Assembly (NCBI GenBank): GCA_033002965.1
Contig: JAURVB010014527.1
Location: 27,143 to 91,142, forward strand
Length of the DNA stretch: 64,000 bases
Direction of reading: 5' to 3'
DNA from: Piper betle
Taxonomy: Eukaryota > Streptophyta > Magnoliopsida > Piperales > Piperaceae
Numbering within the stretch: position 1 is the stretch's first letter; every line of letters starts with the position of its first letter. The notes beneath the pieces were generated by a model. That model was not told where the DNA came from, ran no database searches, and was given only the letters and a program-made list of their open reading frames with translations. Below, in pieces: positions 57,867 to 64,000 of the stretch. Position numbers and translations under genes: made by a program.

Positions 57867-58271
57867 CAACCATCGTGATCGTTGCTTATTCCAATCCGAG
57901 ATCTTTGGTCCCAAGCTATACGGCTGGTTGGGGTCATCCCTCTTCCAAGCGAACTTAGTCTTCTGATCATCCTCGTCTCGTGCGTCATCCTCCACAGCGT
58001 CCCTCCTCGTAATCTTCGGACGTCCGCCGTCTATGCCAACGACCTCGGAGGTGGAGAGCTCGAGGAGGAGGCGGCCGTGTTTGTTGTAGTGACCTTCGGC
58101 GCCGGGGTTGCCCTTGATACTATAGACGACAAGAAGGGTGAGGAAAAGGAAGAAGAAGGTGCGGTTAGGGGTGGAGCCGGCGCTGCAGCCCCATGCAACG
58201 TCGTTCCATTGCTCGTTCCTCTCAACCATATACTCAGAGAACAGTAGAGAACGGCACCACGTGTGTTTCAA
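57867..58271 (-). pseudogene. XXT copy 4, 5' fragment only
   Basis: Open from ATG 58271 (or 58229, MVERNEQ) through the membrane anchor (FFFLFLTLLVVYSI), the stem and PYSLGPKISDWNKQRS. It then leaves XXT sequence abruptly at 57867, the junction of the tandem duplication, and stops shortly after. All catalytic motifs are missing. Unlike copy 3 it keeps the anchor in frame with the stem, so the extra base in copy 3 arose after the duplication. An older start codon (MERRCMG-like at about 58208) is out of frame with the anchor in both copies 3 and 4. Confidence 0.9.
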
Positions 58272-59602
58272 TCAAAATGGGTAGTTGTGAGTATGGTTCG
58301 CAAAGTTCTATTAAAATTGATTTGGCATGATACTTCCCCAATGAAATGAAACCTTGGATTTATATACGTGAGAAAGATTTCTCGGGGATTAAGCCGAAGA
58401 GTGTCGGAAATACTCGGTTTTTTTTTATTTTAGACCTTAATTTCATAGAACTATATGCTACTACGGATAGGTGGTATGAAGTGCCTAAACAAAAATGATT
58501 GAACGGCCAGTGCCACCATTAATAATAATTGAAATGCTAACAAAGTTTCCTCTAGTGATTTACCAACCCATTTAAAAAACTCGACTTAAAACTTAATTTA
58601 ATATTAAATGAGCCGGGAATGAGTTGACCTGCACAATAAGGCTCATTTCAAAGGTCAATGTTTTATATAAATAATAAAATTTTTTATCATATTTATTTTA
58701 TTTTATTTATTTAAATATAACAAAGTTATAAAATATTATTATATGATATCAAAAATTTATACATGATTAAATTGTTTTTTATAAATAATTATGTCAAATT
58801 TAAAATATTTTCATTATAAATTAAATTTTAATATGAATTATGCAAAAAATATCATTTTTAAATACGAATCAAGTTTAATTAAATAAGCTCAAACTTTACT
58901 CAAATGGGAATCAACTCAAAATCAAATGAGTCAAGTTTGAATTTACCAAAACTCGACTTGACTCTCCTGATAAGCACCTCTAATTATGAGTGAATGAAAA
59001 TAAGCTTGAGTCGAAATTGAATTAAGGTCGAGAAAGAAAAGGTGATAATATATTTTTATAGAAGGCGTTGATCAGTTGGAAATATTAAAGTTTTATTTTT
59101 CTCGGATATGGACAAGAGTTGCGATGTTTGAAAGACACATGCATGTTATTTTCATCCATGATCTCGTTAATTAGACATGGGTAAAATAATTACTTGATGC
59201 TAGGTTACTCACATATTTCAAGTACATGGATACTTTATTACAAGATTTGTTTTCCCAAGCTTACTTTATTATTGAATAATTGGAATAGAACCATCTTTGA
59301 AAATTATGGAGTCAGACTCACTCATCTCAGCTTTTGACCAGTTACATTTCGATACTCAAATAATAAATAAAACAATATCACGAAGGATCTCAACACCCAA
59401 CTAAGAAAAATATAGTTTGTTATAAAAATAATTTTTTATTTATTTAGAAATCTACAAATCAAAACTGCCAAGAAAAATTAGCGCAATATCTCATAAGGTT
59501 CTCAGCACCCATCTAGTAAGGTATTGTTTGTTATAAAAACTTTTTTCATTTAATCTCAATTCTATTCAAAAAAGTATTGTATATGATCTTATAAATAATA
59601 TG
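58272..59602. other. upstream DNA of XXT fragment copy 4
   Basis: Counterpart of 54672-55993. Non-coding and AT-rich, with scattered substitutions against unit 1. No gene is seen. Confidence 0.45.
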
Positions 59603-59610
59603 ATATGGAG

Positions 59611-60115
59611 TAGGGTTGCTAATTGAGCGAGCTAGCTCGTGAGCATTTAACATTCGGCTTGGCTTGACTCGACTCGAAACTCGACATTTAAATGCTCTAC
59701 TCGAACTCAACTCAAACTCGAATCTTACGAGCAAAGTTTGAGCAAGGTCGTGTTCGACTCGACTCGACTCAGTTGTAACTCGAACTCGACTCAACAAAAT
59801 AATATAATAATATAGTCTTTATATTATATTTTATTTATTTATATATATATATAATATAATAACAAAGAAGCAAGATAGTTGAGATGGCAAGAATTGTCAT
59901 CAAGGTTGTGGGTTCAAACCACAAAGGCCTCATTTTTTTAAGTGAGGGAAGTACTTTTGACTTTTAATCGAGCTAATTTCGAGCTGGCAAACGAGCTCAC
60001 AAAAATTAAACAGTTTAAGTATGTTCGAGCTCGAGTCGAGCTTGAACACATAAAAGATATTTGAGTTGAACTCGAGCATGTATGTCCAAAACTCGTTCGA
60101 TTTCGAGCACCCCTG
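59611..60115. mobile_element. hAT-type MITE B, 505 bp
   Basis: Ends TAGGGTTGCTAATTGAGCGAG and, inverted, CAGGGGTGCTCGAAATCGAA. An exact 8-bp target duplication ATATGGAG flanks it (59603-59610, 60116-60123). The sister duplication unit has a single ATATGGAG at 55994-56001, the uninterrupted target. The interior matches MITE A in reverse orientation (CTCGTTCGAT, TTTGGACATACAT complement, GAAGCAAGATAGTTG) and keeps about 100 bases that MITE A lacks. No transposase. Confidence 0.97.
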
Positions 60116-60123
60116 ATATGGAG

Positions 60124-61080
60124 CATGTCTAGCGCACCGAGCGACCTGCACTAGTAATATAAAATGACATGTATATTTTATTATTTAAATTGAGACATGG
60201 AAGACATAAATGGAAATACCTTAAGTTCCACAAAAAACGAGGACTAAAGACATTAAAGAGCTTTGGTTGCAATAATCACTAATTGTTATACTTTATAAGT
60301 TCACGGCCCTATCTATATTTTTTTAAGTTTCCGATCATCAATGCTAATTAGAATACCAACATTAAACAATTTAATTTAGTTTTAGAGTTGGTACAAACTA
60401 CAAGATATTATACCTTATATGCTGAGTTGTCACGATGCATACTTCAATTATTTTGTTCATCGAAGTAAACTTAGAAACTCCTTATTTTAAAAGTTCTAAA
60501 GAAGGCATGGACCACAAATTATTTTGACTTTTAATAAAGCAATTTGAAGGACTGGAGAAGATAGTATAATTAATTTTTTGATGGTGCCTGGTATTGACAA
60601 AAACTTTAAATCTGAATTGAAAATATTGAGTAAACCAAAAGGTGTTTACCTGATTTGTGAGTAAAAAGCCATTGTTGATCACTAATTAACGTTATATTAA
60701 GTAAATCAATATTTCTCTAAGCATTCAAAGCTTAAATTACAATCATGATGCCATCAACTAGCTAGGCTAGTAACATCTTTAATAATTTCCATTGATTTTC
60801 TCGCACTCCAGATATGTTAACCTAATTAAGATAAAGACAATGATGAAATATCTTTCCAATTCATTTTCTTTGTTGTCAATACTTCTGTATTGTCGGTCTT
60901 GAGTCGGAATAAAAAAAGAGTTGGTGTCAAAAAAATATTCGACCATCAAAAATTTTATTATTTGTAAACATATAAATCCTACTTTAAAATTTATACCTTA
61001 ACGATTTAAGATATTTAATGAAGAAAAAAGAATATTTTTCATGTGTCTTTAATATAGTTTGATCTCTAATTTAAATATAT

Positions 61081-61111
<31 letters not shown>

Positions 61112-62010
61112 TTATTAACTTATTTTTAAACCTATCCGCTCATTAGAGCCTAACTACGAAATGATAATAAAAACCAAACCATATATCCTTCGAGCAATTA
61201 CTTACATATAACATTTTTATTTTCCATTAATGATCATCATTTTCATATAAAGGAGAAATTTGAGAAAAATTAAATATTAGAAAAAAAACTTCTATCTTAT
61301 TTTTTACGGTAAACATGATAGTACAAAAGCTCATAATGGCGAGAGAACCAAACTAGATATCCTTGGAGCGATTACTTACCCGTAACATTTATATTTTCCA
61401 CTAATGATCACCATTTTCATATAAAGGAAAATTTTGAGAAAAATTAAATATTAGAAGAAAAAAAACTTCTATCTTTTTTTGACGGTAAACATGATAGTAC
61501 AAAAGCTCTTTGTGGCAAGAAATGGGAGGTTGAAATGTAAACATAAATTAATAAGATCGTTAGTGGCATAATTAGTGCTCAAGTAATTGTTCTCTTTTAG
61601 TGCAAGAAATAAAATATAATCGTCAGTGGGTGAGCTGATTAGTCATTTTCAGTTTAAGCTCCTACTCACATTATAATTTATGTATATCATTAAGCTTCTT
61701 AAGGTGTCACAGCAGAAGTGGATTCACTAAACTTGTGAGATTACCCCATAAGTGGCACGGACAGAGGCCCATTCAATACCACGTTTGTCAGGGTCCATGT
61801 ACAGTTGGTCCAGTACAGGACATTGTCACGAGCTAAGCCCAATAACTTCATATCATCGATAACATCTTGTACTGGGAGGGTGATAATAGCTGGATTAACC
61901 TCAAATTCAATCCATATTTGACTCAATTATATTTGGCTCGAGTTGAATTTCGTTCTGAAATCTAACTAAGCGATCATGAGCACCCTTATGTACACTAAAT
62001 AATATATTTT
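60124..62010. other. distal part of duplication unit 2
   Basis: Counterpart of 56002-57866. Includes a (TA)n run at about 61074-61112 longer than in unit 1, a deletion of about 45 bases around 61035-61040 relative to unit 1, and the 173-bp tandem repeat at 61172-61500. No gene is supported. Confidence 0.45.
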
Positions 62011-63429
62011 ATATTTTTTAATATAGTTACCTACATAAAATATAAAAAATAATAATTAAAATCATGTTTTAATGATATTTTACATAATAATATAATAGTT
62101 TTATGTACGAACAAACTATTTTATGTATAATTCATATGAAATTGAACTCTTTGTTGATCCTTCAAAATTAATTTTATTTTAAATTATATAAAAAATATAG
62201 ATAAACAAACCTTGAACTTACTTATATTCAACTTGAACTCGAAGACAAATAAACCAAGTTTGAGTACAGTAGAATTTGACTTGAATCGTTGAATTAAAAC
62301 TCTTGGGCATAGGCTTAGCTAAATAGTCCTTTTTTGAGAATGCAACCTAGCTATAAGCTCAGTAACCATACACCAGTAAGAAAAGTTTTTTTTTCAACGC
62401 TCAATAGTATCTTTATTGGGAAATAAAAATATTTTAAAGAAAAAAATAAACCTTAGTAGGTCAGTACTGATTCATGTTGACACATAGAAATCAATAAGTT
62501 GCGAATAAACGGGATAGGAATTGGTGGAACCACTTGCAATAAGGTAAGTCGATAGATGGGGAGCCAATAGGATCCTTGTCAATGCAATTATTGTTATCAA
62601 AAATGGTTTCCGGTTTACACCCACCCGGTATAAGTAGGGTATAAGTCGAGTTGAGTTTAGTTAAGCTTAAATTCAATTTGTTTGTATTCGAGTTAGACTT
62701 TGATCAAATAGATTTTGGTTTAAATCAAATATAAGAAAGTTTGAACTTTATTTATCTGTATTTTTCATTTTAATAATTTATAAAAAAATAAGTTTTAAAG
62801 GATTAAGTAGTTTAACTTCTTATGAATTATACACCATATAATTTGTCTGTGCATGAAATTATTATATGATTATGTAAAATCATCATTAAGACATTGATTT
62901 TAATTTTTATATTTTAGATTTTATAAAAGATATTATTTAATATATTATATCGAGTTTTGAGCTAAATCAAACTAAATAGAAGTGTGCTTGGGTTCCCTTG
63001 ATTCAAGTTTGATTCAAACTTTAACTCGTATTAAATCAACTCAAACACAGGGCAAATCTGAATTCAATCGAGCTGTTTACTAGCACGACTACGCTATAAG
63101 GTTGCAACGCGCAACTTTGACAAAGTGGGCGGCCTGCTCATTCTTCTCCACCTTGACTTAGGTAGATGCTTATATAATAGCATCTTTATATATCATGCTC
63201 GTCAAATGTAGGAGGATTAATGCCAGATCATATATATTAGATGAGATTTGATGTTCTATTTTTTTACATAATAATAAAAGAACAACTAAAAGAAACAAAG
63301 TGGCATTGACATTGCAGATTTAAAATTTCTTTTTTTGACTACAAAAACTTAATTGACTCAACTTTGTGGTTTGTCAAAGCAAATTCTATAGATGACTGCA
63401 TATTGATTGATTTAATATTTAACTCTTTA
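62011..63429. other. AT-rich intergenic sequence
   Basis: Degenerate CTCGA/GAGTT phrases at 62215-62330 and 62640-63070 resemble worn GAGC-rich MITE sequence. I see no gene, RNA gene or clear terminal repeats. Confidence 0.35.
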
Positions 63430-63670
63430 AAACAAGTAATAAAATTTATCAACACATGTTATTTTTAAATTAATTAAATTAATATATTTAAATAATATAA
63501 ATTATTTATTTACTAATTTTAAGTGTCAAAAGAATAATATATACTAATGACATATAATTTTTTTATTTACATAATTATAAACTTAATATAAATAATTTCA
63601 AATCGATTCCGTTTTATGACATGCCAAGTCGAGTTCAAATCTCAAGTTTTTAAATTATGCATGCAACTTA
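63430..63670. repeat. dispersed AT-rich repeat, copy 2
   Basis: Same order and orientation as 12230-12470: AT-rich lead-in, then aatataaataatttcaaatc, TTTATGACATGCCAAGTCGA and caaatctcaagtttttaaa. Diverged. Confidence 0.5.
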
Positions 63671-64000
63671 CAACTATCTTAACCACACAGCTGTAACACC
63701 CAAGTAAAACCAACAAACATTTATGTTGAAGCAAATCAAGGAAAACAAAGAATCCACGTTCGGCACCACCACCACACGTGCACTAGCGCCTCCAACTCCA
63801 CCTACATTCACTTCTTGTTCACTTCTGACCGACCTGCGGCAGACTTGAGCGGTTAATTTTCATGCTCTTTTAGTCTTTTTTTTTTGACAATTTGAGGTGT
63901 CTTTCTTATTGTGGTTGGTGTTAAGTTTGTATATGAGGTTAAGTTATCTGTGCTGCAGCACAGCTGATTGGCTGCGCTTGAATTTTCATCGGTCGACGGA
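63671..64000. other. end of window, possible promoter region
   Basis: 63750-63800 contains CACCACACGTGCACTAGCGC, close to the G-box tract upstream of the PP2-B gene at the start of the window (CAACCACACGTGCACCAGTG). A perfect 16-bp palindrome CTGTGCTGCAGCACAG lies at 63948-63963. A downstream gene may start outside the window. Confidence 0.35.

Larger units (their letters stand above)
57867..62010. repeat. tandem segmental duplication, unit 2 (4.1 kb with MITE)
   Basis: Matches unit 1 from CAACCATCGTGATCG to CTAAATAATATATTTT. Without the 505-bp MITE and its 8-bp duplication it is about 3.63 kb, against 3.60 kb for unit 1. Similarity ends at about 62010, where unit 1 continues into XXT copy 4 sequence and unit 2 into unrelated AT-rich DNA. 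Orientation is direct. Confidence 0.95.

Noticed and set aside
1..64000. CRISPR arrays, bacterial operons, rRNA and intact tRNA genes
   Set aside because: None seen. Direct repeats here are tandem or dispersed eukaryotic repeats, and the only tRNA-like motif is the degenerate one in MITE B.

Overview
This window is nuclear DNA from a flowering plant. Protein-coding genes are split by GT-AG introns, the spacers are AT-rich, and the families present are plant-specific or plant-typical: PP2-B F-box lectin, VAMP72 SNARE, GT34 xyloglucan xylosyltransferase, NAC and POLLENLESS3-like. Plant transposon lineages (Athila and Tekay/Del-like Ty3-gypsy, hAT) fill much of the rest. I cannot fix the order or family of the plant from this sequence.

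Layout. 0-7 kb holds two apparently intact multi-exon plus-strand genes: an F-box/PP2-B gene (359-1713, 4 exons, 296 aa) and a VAMP721/722-type R-SNARE (5043-6572, 5 exons, 219 aa). A 440-bp tandem duplication lies between them. 7-18 kb is gene-poor. It contains a relic hAT transposase with one recognisable transposon end, a broken POLLENLESS3-like TPR gene, minisatellites, a 240-bp foldback and several degenerate tandem repeats. 18.4-19.8 kb is a frameshifted copy of an XXT-type glycosyltransferase. 21-23.7 kb is a GC-rich inverted-repeat (foldback) structure with an AT-rich centre. 23.7-31.6 kb is a decayed Athila-type retrotransposon whose 3' end is lost. 31.6-46.4 kb is a nest of long LTR pieces, including one nearly complete solo LTR carrying a hAT insertion. 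Embedded in the nest are NAC-gene fragments, part of which is folded into a roughly 1.16-kb inverted duplication. 49.7-58.3 kb carries three further XXT copies on the minus strand: one intact, one frameshifted at its N-terminus, and one 5' fragment. The fragment was created by a 3.6-kb tandem duplication that ends inside the coding sequence. The second copy of that duplication (57.9-62.0 kb) has since received a hAT MITE, and the first copy preserves the empty site.

Only the PP2-B, VAMP and second XXT genes look able to make a normal product. The genes are not functionally linked: SCF-type ubiquitination or lectin recognition, plasma-membrane/endosomal secretion, and Golgi xyloglucan side-chain synthesis. 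The most notable structures are the NAC-derived giant hairpin (a candidate small-RNA source), the dated series of XXT duplications and breaks, and several transposon insertions whose target duplications can be read directly.
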